DNA from: Tenericutes bacterium HGW-Tenericutes-2
Lineage (GTDB): Bacteria; Bacillota_I; Bacilli_A; Acholeplasmatales; Acholeplasmataceae
Length of the DNA: 64,000 nucleotides
Assembly (NCBI GenBank): GCA_002839095.1
Contig: PGXL01000010.1
Coordinates: 62,001-126,000, forward strand
Reading direction: 5' to 3'
How positions within the stretch are numbered: the stretch's first letter is position 1; every line of letters begins with the position of its first letter. The notes under the pieces are model-generated. The model worked only from the letters and a program-made list of their open reading frames with translations. It had not been told where the DNA came from and searched no databases. This document shows positions 48,143-55,037 of this stretch, piece after piece. The position numbers and the translations under genes are program-made.

Positions 48143-48429
48143 ATGAAATCCAGCTCCAAATGCATATATAGAATAAAGATACTACCAATCAAGGTAATGA
48201 TGAAAAATAAGATCATCATGATGCGATACCAGGTCTTAAACTTGGATTCATTTGAAATGGTATATAAATAACCAAATGAACAAGGTGTAAATAAAACGAA
48301 TAGTGCCTTACTTCCTTCTAGCTTATTCTTTCTTACTGCGATTAATCTTAGGATGAATAAGGTTAATGTTCCTCCAATTAAAGAAATCCAAAAGGAGTTA
48401 ATAAAGATATAGATGAGTAGATCAAACAC
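48139..48429 (-). CDS. Small membrane protein of unknown function
   Basis: 96 residues from GTG 48429, with hydrophobic helices near 8-30 and 65-90 and a positive loop between (AVRKNKLEGSK). GTG is chosen because SD GGAGGTG lies six bases upstream; a longer frame starting at 48468 would place the SD inside. Overlaps the 48-residue gene upstream and the thioesterase gene downstream. No family recognised. Confidence 0.7.
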   Translation of the reverse strand: MFDLLIYIFINSFWISLIGGTLTLFILRLIAVRKNKLEGSKALFVLFTPCSFGYLYTISNESKFKTWYRIMMILFFIITLIGSIFILYMHLELDFI

Positions 48430-48568
48430 GTTTTTCACCTCCAAAGAATAAATAGAGGAGGCTAGCAAGTGGAATTAAAAAGAATAGAAACGAACCAGTT
48501 AAGAACAGTCCTAAAATTGCCCAAAAATATGAAGATAACAAAATTAACAATCGGTCTTTTGGTTTCAT
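48422..48568 (-). CDS. 48-residue single-helix-hairpin membrane peptide
   Basis: A short frame from ATG 48568 (or 48571) to TGA 48422 encodes 48 residues: a charged start MKPKDR, two hydrophobic helices (about 7-24 and 25-42) and the basic end GGEKRV. It fills an otherwise empty 140-base gap in a run of overlapping genes: its ATG overlaps the phosphoesterase stop (ATGATGA) and its stop overlaps the next gene's GTG. SD GAGGTGG is just upstream. Coding is inferred from this tight packing and SD; no homologue is recognised. Confidence 0.7.
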   Translation of the reverse strand: MKPKDRLLILLSSYFWAILGLFLTGSFLFFLIPLASLLYLFFGGEKRV

Positions 48569-49512
48569 CATTCCACCTCACTTCCTAAAATAATATAGGT
48601 TAATAATTCTTTATTCGCTAAAATTTCGATGTGTCTTCCACCCTTTTCAAGGTTTCCATATCCGTTATAGCCAGTTGCTCGACCGTAGGCGAGCATAATT
48701 CCTTCCATCATTAAGTAAAAATCATTTTTATGGTCATGACCAACAAAGAGAGCCTTCGAGCGACCATAGGTCACCATTTTATTAAAGAAGCCAGTATCTA
48801 CACCCTGAGCGTAAACCTTATCCTCGTTAAAAATACCAACGTAGTCGACTGGATCTATAAATTGTCTAAGCGGTATATGCATGAAGACGAGTGAATCCAC
48901 AGTATCTGTTTGAACATGGTCTTCATACCACCAAACCTGACCAAGCGACAAATAGTCATATTCTCCTTCTTCTTCAGTATAATTTTTTCTTTCTGCTTTA
49001 GAATCTAAGAAATAAGCATTATAGAAGGGAAGATTATTCTTCGTGAACTCTATTTTAAAGTTTCCATAGCCACCGTTTGTCATCTCTGGCCCAACCTTAA
49101 ACATCAAATACTCTGTTTCAGGAATAATTGATAAGAAGTCCTCATAGTCATGAAAATCAGTTTCATGATTTCCAAAAACAAACGTCCAAGGAATTTCTAG
49201 AGATTCCATATGTGAAATCAGTGATAAAAAAAGTTTAGGTGCATATGGAGACATTGTCAAATCTCCAGTAATGACGATTAAATCATAGTCATCAGATTTT
49301 GCTAGATTTTTAATCAGTTCTAATGTTTTTCGATCGCGGTAGTCGATTCCATATGCTAGATGCAAGTCCGTGACCTGTAATATCTTTAGGGTATCCCCTT
49401 TGATTTCTAATGTGAAAGGATCATTATCAGTATATTCAATTGTGTATGGCTTACAAGCAGATAACCCAAACACAAGTGTCATCATTAGTAATGCAGTCAA
49501 TAGTCTTTTCAT
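48568..49512 (-). CDS. Metallophosphoesterase lipoprotein (calcineurin-like)
   Basis: Surface-anchored phosphoesterase of 314 residues. The N-terminus is a lipoprotein signal with lipobox LSAC (FGLSACKP, Cys20). The two-metal site motifs are complete: QVTDLHLAYG, ITGDLTM, FGNHETD, FMHIPLRQF and VGHDHKND. Related Firmicutes proteins are annotated as phosphodiesterases of unknown substrate. It sits between an unknown membrane-anchored protein and the 48-residue peptide in the same overlapping operon. Confidence 0.9.
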   Translation of the reverse strand: MKRLLTALLMMTLVFGLSACKPYTIEYTDNDPFTLEIKGDTLKILQVTDLHLAYGIDYRDRKTLELIKNLAKSDDYDLIVITGDLTMSPYAPKLFLSLISHMESLEIPWTFVFGNHETDFHDYEDFLSIIPETEYLMFKVGPEMTNGGYGNFKIEFTKNNLPFYNAYFLDSKAERKNYTEEEGEYDYLSLGQVWWYEDHVQTDTVDSLVFMHIPLRQFIDPVDYVGIFNEDKVYAQGVDTGFFNKMVTYGRSKALFVGHDHKNDFYLMMEGIMLAYGRATGYNGYGNLEKGGRHIEILANKELLTYIILGSEVE

Positions 49513-49976
49513 AGTATGTTTTCCTTTAAAAGCTCAATAAGTTCAAAATGTCTAACAACATACATTTCATAGAAAGGCTTCTTATAGCTCACAAATTCAA
49601 GCTCATTTTCATTAATATATCTTTTTATTTTAACTGTCGTTGGATAAACAACAACAATTTTAGTCTGATTGGACTTTAAAAAATGGGTTTGATCAATTAA
49701 ATTCGATTTGGATGCATCTCTAACCTCCCATATTTTTTTACTATTGATTGTTAGCTCAGCATTGGTTGGGACGTAAAAAAATAGTATCTGATAGGTTTTA
49801 TCATTGATCTTGAATAGGTTTTGTTTATGCTCGTGAGAAAATTCACCATATTGTTTCAGTAATTCAATGGTGGATTGTTTAATTTCTTCACTCTTCTTTT
49901 TTTGATGAAAGCTTGCATATCCGATCACTGCAAGTATAGTTATTACTAAAATAGCTATAATAATTTCAGGTAGCAT
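49509..49976 (-). CDS. Membrane-anchored protein of unknown function
   Basis: 155 residues: one N-terminal transmembrane helix (about 3-23, IIIAILVITILAVIGYASF) followed by a soluble domain with no recognised motif, KIND-x-YQILFFYV and IKRYINENELEFVSYKKPF being the best conserved-looking beta strands. Starts at TAATG overlap with the Nudix gene and overlaps the phosphoesterase gene by four bases. SD AAGGAG precedes ATG. Confidence 0.75.
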   Translation of the reverse strand: MLPEIIIAILVITILAVIGYASFHQKKKSEEIKQSTIELLKQYGEFSHEHKQNLFKINDKTYQILFFYVPTNAELTINSKKIWEVRDASKSNLIDQTHFLKSNQTKIVVVYPTTVKIKRYINENELEFVSYKKPFYEMYVVRHFELIELLKENIL

Positions 49977-50467
49977 TATATTTTCTCCTTCGTTACAGAG
50001 ATTAAGATCTTTTCTTTAAAGGTGCAATGATAATGATATCGATCTTTTTCGAATAAAACAGTTGGTAGGAAGTACGGAATATTATCTGCAATACCATAGT
50101 TGTCAAAATCATTGATCCACTCAATTTTTTTCCAATCCAAAATGCCTTCACTCGTTAATAGTGGAGTTGGAAAATGAAAATCATCACTTAAGGTGATTAA
50201 AAAAATATGTAATCCATTTCCCATAGCATCAAATGAGTTCCAGGTTAAGTATCCCTTATCTTCTATTTGATCATAGGCTACATGAATTCCAGTTTCTTCA
50301 GCTATTTCTCTTTTTATACAATCCTTGATGTCTTCAAGTGGATTTCTTTTTCCACCAACGCCATTCCATGAACCTTTCCAAGGTTTTTTTTCACGATTGA
50401 CTAAGAGAATTTCATCTTTTCTTTTGATAAATCCCAATGTGTATGTATACATTTTGCTATATCCCAT
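49976..50467 (-). CDS. Nudix hydrolase (8-oxo-dGTPase-like)
   Basis: 163 residues with a full Nudix box, from GGKRNPLED to KREIAEETGIHV near residues 38-60, preceded by W-N-G-V as in MutT/YtkD-like enzymes. Substrate not determinable. First gene of a seven-gene overlapping operon. The ATG at 50467 is only about eight bases after the predicted transcript start, so translation may be near-leaderless or may begin at Met6 (50452). Its promoter is overlapped by a 16-bp palindrome. Confidence 0.87.
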   Translation of the reverse strand: MGYSKMYTYTLGFIKRKDEILLVNREKKPWKGSWNGVGGKRNPLEDIKDCIKREIAEETGIHVAYDQIEDKGYLTWNSFDAMGNGLHIFLITLSDDFHFPTPLLTSEGILDWKKIEWINDFDNYGIADNIPYFLPTVLFEKDRYHYHCTFKEKILISVTKEKI

Positions 50468-50481
50468 CTCAAACTAAACTA

Positions 50482-50511
50482 ATTATAGCATATATTGTAT
50501 CTTAAGATACA
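50482..50511 (-). promoter_or_regulatory. Promoter and 16-bp palindromic operator of the Nudix operon
   Basis: The complement of 50482-50490 is the extended -10 TGCTATAAT. The perfect palindrome TGTATCTTAAGATACA (50496-50511) covers the -35 position (50505-50510), a repressor-type arrangement. No regulator gene is adjacent. Confidence 0.65.
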
Positions 50512-50580
50512 GCCTATTCTGTGCTCTAAATAGGAATTAATCTTCTTTTTGCGTTATAATAGGATAAAGAGGTGGATATG

Positions 50581-50931
50581 ATGATTCGTTCAATAGAGGA
50601 TTATAGAGAGACCCTAGATGACTTGGGTAAAGAGTGGCTAGACTATGTTATGGATTACTTGAAGGAAAATCATGGAGCCTATGAGCTTGTTTTATTTTAT
50701 AAGCGTCCTGTTTTAAAAATTACTAGAGAAATATTTTTAATGCTAGGTGGCGGGAAAAATCATTTTTCAATTTATACAACAGATTTTGAATATGTAGAAA
50801 TGATTAAGGCAGAAAAAAATATCGGCTTGAAATTTGGAAAGTCAGCAATTTTATTTCCTTTGCATAAAAAGGAGTATATGGAAAAGGCTTTAAGAATTTG
50901 TGATGAGGTCATTTTTCGAGCAAAAAGCTAA
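50581..50931 (+). CDS. DUF1801-like small protein
   Basis: 117 residues, divergent from the Nudix operon. The pattern (LVLFYKRPVLKI, GGGKNHFSIYTTDFEY, KFGKSAILFPLHKKEYMEKALRIC) resembles the DUF1801/YdhG family, small proteins sometimes called iron chaperones; the match is by eye and not certain. Of the possible starts, ATG 50581 has the best spacing from SD AGAGG (50568-50572); GTG 50572 lies inside the SD. TATAAT at 50555-50560. Confidence 0.7.
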   Translation: MIRSIEDYRETLDDLGKEWLDYVMDYLKENHGAYELVLFYKRPVLKITREIFLMLGGGKNHFSIYTTDFEYVEMIKAEKNIGLKFGKSAILFPLHKKEYMEKALRICDEVIFRAKS

Positions 50932-50942
50932 AATATGAAAGC

Positions 50943-50958
50943 TTGTTATATATAACAA
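50943..50958. repeat. 16-bp AT-rich palindrome
   Basis: TTGTTATATATAACAA, perfectly symmetric, 11 bases after the DUF1801-like stop and about 45 bases before the tRNA promoter. No T run follows. Either a protein site or a weak transcript-end hairpin. Confidence 0.45.
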
Positions 50959-51000
50959 ATGTGAGAGGAAAGAAAACTTAGGTTTTTTGTTATCTGAGTC

Positions 51001-51028
51001 TTGCTTTTTCGAAATGATATGCTATAAT
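51001..51028 (+). promoter_or_regulatory. Promoter of tRNA-Lys
   Basis: TTGCTT (51001-51006), 16 bases, TATAAT (51023-51028) with extended TGC (51020-51022). Confidence 0.8.
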
Positions 51029-51049
51029 AATCAATGCACGGCAATTTAT

Positions 51050-51125
51050 GCACCTATAGCTCAGTTGGTAGAGCAACTGACTCTTAATCAGTGGGTCCAC
51101 GGTTCGAGCCCGTGTGGGTGTACCA
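51050..51125 (+). tRNA. tRNA-Lys (anticodon CTT)
   Basis: A complete 76-base cloverleaf with encoded CCA. Acceptor GCACCTA pairs with TGGGTGT (two G-U pairs), D stem GCTC/GAGC, anticodon stem ACTGA/TCAGT with loop CTCTTAA, so the anticodon is CTT reading AAG. T arm is CACGG-TTCGAGC-CCGTG. Single gene with its own promoter and terminator. Confidence 0.97.
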
Positions 51126-51135
51126 TTCGATAAAT

Positions 51136-51163
51136 AAAACCATTCGGCTGAATGGTTTTTTTA
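51136..51163. terminator. Terminator after tRNA-Lys
   Basis: AAAACCATTC (51136-51145), GGCT, GAATGGTTTT (51150-51159), then T; also usable by the convergent phosphatase-like gene. Confidence 0.9.
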
Positions 51164-51169
51164 TTTTTT

Positions 51170-51925
51170 TTAATCTTCTATTTTGAAAGCTGCGTAGAGT
51201 GGGTAATGATCAGATAGATATTCACCTTTTTTTTCATGATGGATAATTTCAAATTTATCCAGATGAATAGCATTTGAAAAGAAAATATAATCTATTGGTA
51301 AACCAGTAATTTCATCTGAAAAAGCGTGGTAGGTCAAACCTATATTCTTTTTATTATCAAAGACTTGATTATATTTGGTGGATAAAAACTGAATGCCTGT
51401 AGAATCTGGTTTCGTATTAAAGTCACCCATTAAAATAATCTCTGTTCTATATTTGATTTCTAGAACCTTAGTCATGCGGTATACATATTCTAATTGATTA
51501 TAGATGATATCATCATTTGCATAATCAAGATGCGTGTTGATGATGGTAAGAAACCGATTCGGGCTTAATTTTAAAACAATATAGGTTGCTATTCTAGGAA
51601 AATGACTGCCATCAATTTTCGATTCAACATATGGGGTATCTGTTAACCAAAAGGTTTCTGTTTCAACAACCTCAAATAATCCCTTTTTGATAAATATCGG
51701 TGTGTACTCCCCACCATCACTTCTCGGTATGCCATATGAATCATAGCCTTTTAAATTTGCTTGTAGCTCTTGATACATACCAGGACCAGGCTCTTGGAAT
51801 CCCATGACATCAAATTTTTTCTGATTTAAAAACTGAAACACTTGATTTTTTCGATAGTCCCATGCATTTTTCCCATCGACTGCAACGTTGATTCTTAAAT
51901 TGAAGCTTAAAACATTTAGTTTCAT
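51170..51925 (-). CDS. Endonuclease/exonuclease/phosphatase family protein
   Basis: 251 residues of the DNase I-like EEP fold. Visible family motifs are LSFNLRI at the start, GFQEPGPGMY (catalytic Glu near 48), INTHLDYAN near 131, LMGDFNTKPDS near 166 and LSDHYPLYAAF near the end. No signal peptide, so it is cytoplasmic; the substrate could be DNA, a phospholipid head group or a sugar phosphate. Monocistronic, convergent to the tRNA gene. Confidence 0.9.
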   Translation of the reverse strand: MKLNVLSFNLRINVAVDGKNAWDYRKNQVFQFLNQKKFDVMGFQEPGPGMYQELQANLKGYDSYGIPRSDGGEYTPIFIKKGLFEVVETETFWLTDTPYVESKIDGSHFPRIATYIVLKLSPNRFLTIINTHLDYANDDIIYNQLEYVYRMTKVLEIKYRTEIILMGDFNTKPDSTGIQFLSTKYNQVFDNKKNIGLTYHAFSDEITGLPIDYIFFSNAIHLDKFEIIHHEKKGEYLSDHYPLYAAFKIED

Positions 51926-51983
51926 TTCTGTGCTCCTATCATTATCAGTTAATTTGATTATAGCATCAAAATATCATCTATGC

Positions 51984-51989
51984 TAGAAT
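51984..51989 (+). promoter_or_regulatory. Stranded -10 box upstream of the IS element
   Basis: TGC-TAGAAT (51981-51989) points right towards the IS element. In a reconstructed empty site it would lie 7 bases before the GGAGGG ribosome binding site of the SGNH hydrolase gene, suggesting that it is the original promoter of that gene. Confidence 0.5.
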
Positions 51990-51997
51990 ATTTATCT

Positions 51998-52062
51998 AGT
52001 CGTTTCAGAAAACTCCCTCTTCAAAGGATTCAGTGGGAGATGAATGAAACCGACTTTTTTTC
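51998..52062 (+). terminator. Left-end hairpin of the IS element, terminator-like
   Basis: Outer arms AGTCGTTTCA (51998-52007) and TGAAACCGACT (52045-52055) enclose an inner stem CTCCC/GGGAG (52013-52017/52035-52039). Seven T follow. It would stop rightward transcription entering the element. Confidence 0.65.
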
Positions 52063-52104
52063 TTTAAAATATCTATAATTAGGTAATCTTTCTTATATCA
52101 TAAA

Positions 52105-52113
52105 TGATATAAT
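52105..52113 (+). promoter_or_regulatory. Extended -10 promoter of tnpB
   Basis: TGATATAAT 38 bases before the tnpB GTG start, between the left-end hairpin and SD GGGGG (52138-52142). Confidence 0.6.
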
Positions 52114-52150
52114 ATAAGTATAGATTGCGGGTGTAAAGGGGGTATACATA

Positions 52151-53299
52151 GTGAATGAAACTCTAAAAGGTTATGTCTATAGACTGAAACCTACAACTAA
52201 ACAAATCAATCTCATTAACCAAACATTCGGATGCGTTAGAAAAATGTGGAATATACTCCTTTTAGAACGAAAGTCTATCTATGAACTTTACGGGAAATAT
52301 CCAGAGTTACTGAAGAGTCATGACTATCTCAATCCTAAAACCATTAAAGAACAATTTCCATATATGTATGATGTAGACTCACAAAGTCTAACCACTGCTT
52401 GGCTACATTTGAAACAAGCCTACACTAACTTCTTTAACAAGTCTCATGATGAACCTCAATATAAATCGAGACATAACCCTATACAGTCTTATACAACCCA
52501 TACAATAAGTGATAATATCCGTATCGAAGGCACTTATCTGAAACTCCCTAAATTAGGACCTGTTAAGATAAAACTTCATAGAGCGTTACCTCAAGGATCT
52601 ATCATTAAAGCAGCAACCATCAAGAAAGATGGAAAGCACTACTATGTATCTCTTCGTGTTGAGTATAATCAAACTCCATTATGTGAGAAAACATTCGAAA
52701 GAGCAATTGGACTAGATTATACCCTACAAGGTCTTTATATGGATAGTGAAGGACGAAAGGCTGATTATCCAAACTACTATAAGAAAGCACTCAAGAAATT
52801 AGCTAGAGAACAACGGATCTTATCTAGAAGAGTTCAAGGCTCTAGTAACTACTTGAAACAAAAAGAAAAACTAGCTAGTCTACATCTTCATATCAAGAAC
52901 CAACGGAAAGACTTTTTACACAAAGCATCTAGATCTTTAGTGAATACCTATGATTTAATCAGTATCGAGACACTGGATTTAACTGAAATGGCGAAAACCA
53001 AGCATTTCAGAAAATCCATTTCTGATACATCATTTGGTACATTCACAAGATATCTTGAGTATAAAGCAAAGGATGAAGGGAAAACCTTAATCAAGATTGA
53101 TAAGTATTACCCATCCACAAAGACCTGTAGTGTGTGTGGAAGAGAGCAAGATATTAAACTCTCCGAGAGAACATATCACTGTATCTGTGGACATCAGATG
53201 GATAGAGACCTAAATGCAGCAATTAATATTGGTGTTCAAGGTTTAATCCAATATGTAAAAAATGCGTATGGAACAGACGCATATAGCTTGGTAAATTAA
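52151..53299 (+). CDS. tnpB: TnpB, RNA-guided endonuclease of an IS200/IS605 element
   Basis: Predicted RuvC-type nuclease that uses an RNA read from the element's right end to cut DNA next to a target motif, promoting retention of the element. The 382 residues are intact: N-terminal wedge/REC region, RuvC-I Asp189 (AIGLDYTLQG), RuvC-II Glu273 (LISIETLDL), zinc finger Cys326/Cys329 and Cys344/Cys346, and RuvC-III DRDLNAAINIG (Asp351/Asp353). GTG start at 52151 with SD GGGGG eight bases before. No TnpA in the window, so mobility would need a transposase from elsewhere. Confidence 0.93.
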   Translation: MNETLKGYVYRLKPTTKQINLINQTFGCVRKMWNILLLERKSIYELYGKYPELLKSHDYLNPKTIKEQFPYMYDVDSQSLTTAWLHLKQAYTNFFNKSHDEPQYKSRHNPIQSYTTHTISDNIRIEGTYLKLPKLGPVKIKLHRALPQGSIIKAATIKKDGKHYYVSLRVEYNQTPLCEKTFERAIGLDYTLQGLYMDSEGRKADYPNYYKKALKKLAREQRILSRRVQGSSNYLKQKEKLASLHLHIKNQRKDFLHKASRSLVNTYDLISIETLDLTEMAKTKHFRKSISDTSFGTFTRYLEYKAKDEGKTLIKIDKYYPSTKTCSVCGREQDIKLSERTYHCICGHQMDRDLNAAINIGVQGLIQYVKNAYGTDAYSLVN

Positions 53300-53371
53300 T
53301 AGACACTAGTCTGTTTTACCCAAGAAGCCCCCACTTCTAATGATTTTCATTAAGTGGTGGGAGTAGTTCAC
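53300..53371 (+). ncRNA. Right end / predicted guide-RNA scaffold of TnpB
   Basis: Between the tnpB stop and 53371 lies an imperfect hairpin (CCCCCACTT at 53328-53336 against AAGTGG/GGGAG at 53352-53363, inner stem TAATG/CATTA) and the tail AGTAGTTCAC. In this family the guide RNA covers the 3' end of tnpB and this end, and its guide is the sequence that follows, here starting GGAGGGTATGATATG. Transcript and ends are inferred. Confidence 0.6.
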
Positions 53372-53383
53372 GGAGGGTATGAT

Positions 53384-54034
53384 ATGCCAACATTATTTAT
53401 TGCAGGTGATTCGACTGCATCGATAAAAACTGAAGATAAAAGACCAGAAAGTGGATGGGGAGAATTTTTGCATGAATTCATTACGCCAAATATAAAGGTC
53501 GAGAATTATGCTCAAAATGGAAGATCGACAAAGTCTTTTATCAATGAAGGGCTATTAGAGCAAATTGAAAATAAAATCAAGGAAGACGATTACCTACTGA
53601 TTCAGTTTGGACATAATGACGAGAAAATTGAAGATACTTTAAGATATACAGATCCTAGAACAGAGTATAAGGATAACTTGATGAGATTTGTATTGGTTGC
53701 CAAAAAGCATGGAGCAATCCCAATTTTATTAACCTCAATTACTAGAAGAAAATTTGCAGATGGTAAATTAGAGGAGCATACGGTGGGAGATTATCCAAAT
53801 CATATGAAGGAATTTGCAAAAGAAAATCGTATAGATATCATTGATGCCTATAAAATAACGCATAGAATTATTAGTCAATCTGGTGAGGATTACTCAAAAA
53901 AATTCTACTTACATTTAAAGCCAAATGAATCAAAGAATTACCCAAATGGAGTAACCGATAATACACATTTAAGCCCCTTTGGTGCTCAAATGATAGCTTC
54001 ATTAATTGCAGTTGAGCTTAAAAAAATAATTTAA
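53384..54034 (+). CDS. SGNH hydrolase, rhamnogalacturonan acetylesterase-like (CE12)
   Basis: Carbohydrate esterase of 216 residues, no signal peptide. All four SGNH blocks are visible: FIAGDSTAS (Ser nucleophile), NGRSTKS, IQFGHNDEK and DNTHLSPFGA. The order and spacing match CE12 enzymes that deacetylate pectin-type or xylan-type sugars. ATG 53384 follows SD GGAGGG (53372-53377) by six bases; a longer GTG frame starting at 53354 lies inside the IS end and is an artefact. The IS sits right before the SD, cutting the gene from a likely native promoter. Confidence 0.88.
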   Translation: MPTLFIAGDSTASIKTEDKRPESGWGEFLHEFITPNIKVENYAQNGRSTKSFINEGLLEQIENKIKEDDYLLIQFGHNDEKIEDTLRYTDPRTEYKDNLMRFVLVAKKHGAIPILLTSITRRKFADGKLEEHTVGDYPNHMKEFAKENRIDIIDAYKITHRIISQSGEDYSKKFYLHLKPNESKNYPNGVTDNTHLSPFGAQMIASLIAVELKKII

Positions 54035-54036
54035 AA

Positions 54037-54067
54037 AAAATCAGTCAAAAATATGGCTGATTTTTTA
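54037..54067 (+). terminator. Terminator of the SGNH hydrolase gene
   Basis: AAAATCAGTC (54037-54046) and GGCTGATTTT (54055-54064), one G-U pair, T run after. Confidence 0.85.
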
Positions 54068-54101
54068 TTGATTTTTGATTGTTTTTTGATATTGATTTTA
54101 A

Positions 54102-54947
54102 CTATAACTCTAATTCATCAATGACTTCAGTGAGTAAATCACTCATCATAACGTCTCTTATCTTAAATTGCGCTGTTGGGCCATGATACGGTTTTTCAAC
54201 AAGTGTTTTTTTGTTGGTGTGAAGTGCTTGAACAGGACAATGATTAATACAACGGTAGCAAAGTATACAACGATTTCTAACTTTGAGTGAATCATCTTTA
54301 ATAACAAAGTTTTTTGTAGGACAAAGCTCGACACATTTTCCACATAAAATACAGTTAGGCTCAAGCATAATTGCGTGATTCATCATCCTTCTTTCAAATA
54401 AAGTATAGGGAACTCTTTGCGTGAGTCCTAATAGAAGTGAAATAGGATTTGATCCCTTTAAATATTTTTTTTCGAGTAGTATATTTTTTACAAATCTCTT
54501 AATTTTTTTTGTGTTTTTTCGTTCTATTTTTTCATAGTTTATTTCTTTTTTTGATCTAAAAATCTTATAATCAGTTATATTATTTGGCATATTAAAATGC
54601 TCTTGTTCAAGTATTTTATACCCTTTTTTTCTGAGTATTCTAGCTGCATATGCAGCACCATCACCTGAAAACATCATTTGCGTGCAAAAAACAAATCCTC
54701 TTTTATCTGTGCGAAATCTAAGCCCATCCATCCATTTTCGAACAATTCTAGGAATTGATGAACCATAGACTGGATACCCTAATCCAATCACATCATAATG
54801 ATCAACTAAATGATTGGATTCCTTTAAGGATTCAATTGAATATAGATCACAAATAATTCTTTTCTCTCTCATTTCTTCTTGAATGCGCTGACTGATGTAG
54901 TATGTGTTTCCTGTGCCAGAAAATTGAAATATAGCAACTTTAAGCAT
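54102..54947 (-). CDS. EFR1-type flavodoxin-ferredoxin protein
   Basis: Redox protein of 281 residues fusing an N-terminal flavodoxin-like domain (FSGTGNTYYISQRI near 9-22 binds FMN phosphate, GLGYPVYGSSIPRIV near 56) to a C-terminal pair of 4Fe-4S clusters (CILCGKCVELCP and CILCYRCINHCP). EFR1 proteins occur in anaerobic Firmicutes and are thought to shuttle electrons to unknown partners. SD GAGGTG before ATG. Monocistronic. Consistent with an anaerobic or fermentative life. Confidence 0.9.
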   Translation of the reverse strand: MLKVAIFQFSGTGNTYYISQRIQEEMREKRIICDLYSIESLKESNHLVDHYDVIGLGYPVYGSSIPRIVRKWMDGLRFRTDKRGFVFCTQMMFSGDGAAYAARILRKKGYKILEQEHFNMPNNITDYKIFRSKKEINYEKIERKNTKKIKRFVKNILLEKKYLKGSNPISLLLGLTQRVPYTLFERRMMNHAIMLEPNCILCGKCVELCPTKNFVIKDDSLKVRNRCILCYRCINHCPVQALHTNKKTLVEKPYHGPTAQFKIRDVMMSDLLTEVIDELEL

Positions 54948-54990
54948 ATTAACACCTCGTCATTTCAACTTTATTTTATCATTAAGATTA

Positions 54991-55016
54991 AAAAAAAAGC
55001 ACACTTTCGTGTACTT
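54991..55016 (-). terminator. Terminator of the secreted repeat-protein gene
   Basis: AAGCACAC (54997-55004), TTTC, GTGTACTT (55009-55016); nine T follow on the minus strand, GAAA tetraloop in the RNA. Confidence 0.88.
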
Positions 55017-55037
55017 AATGATTAATTCTTATTTGTT

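Larger units (their letters stand above)
51996..53371 (+). mobile_element. IS200/IS605-type element carrying only TnpB
   Basis: A TnpB-only element of about 1.4 kb (IS1341-like organisation, no tnpA). The ends are inferred: the right end by the subterminal hairpin 53328-53361 and the tail AGTAGTTCAC ending at 53371, the left end from the candidate target motif TTTAT (51991-51995) and a large hairpin starting at 51998. No terminal inverted repeats or target duplication are seen, as expected for this family. It lies between the EEP gene and the SGNH hydrolase gene. Confidence 0.75.

Noticed and set aside
53354-53383. GTG start that would extend the SGNH hydrolase by ten residues
   Set aside because: It lies in the IS right-end hairpin; the SD GGAGGG and family N-terminus place the start at 53384.
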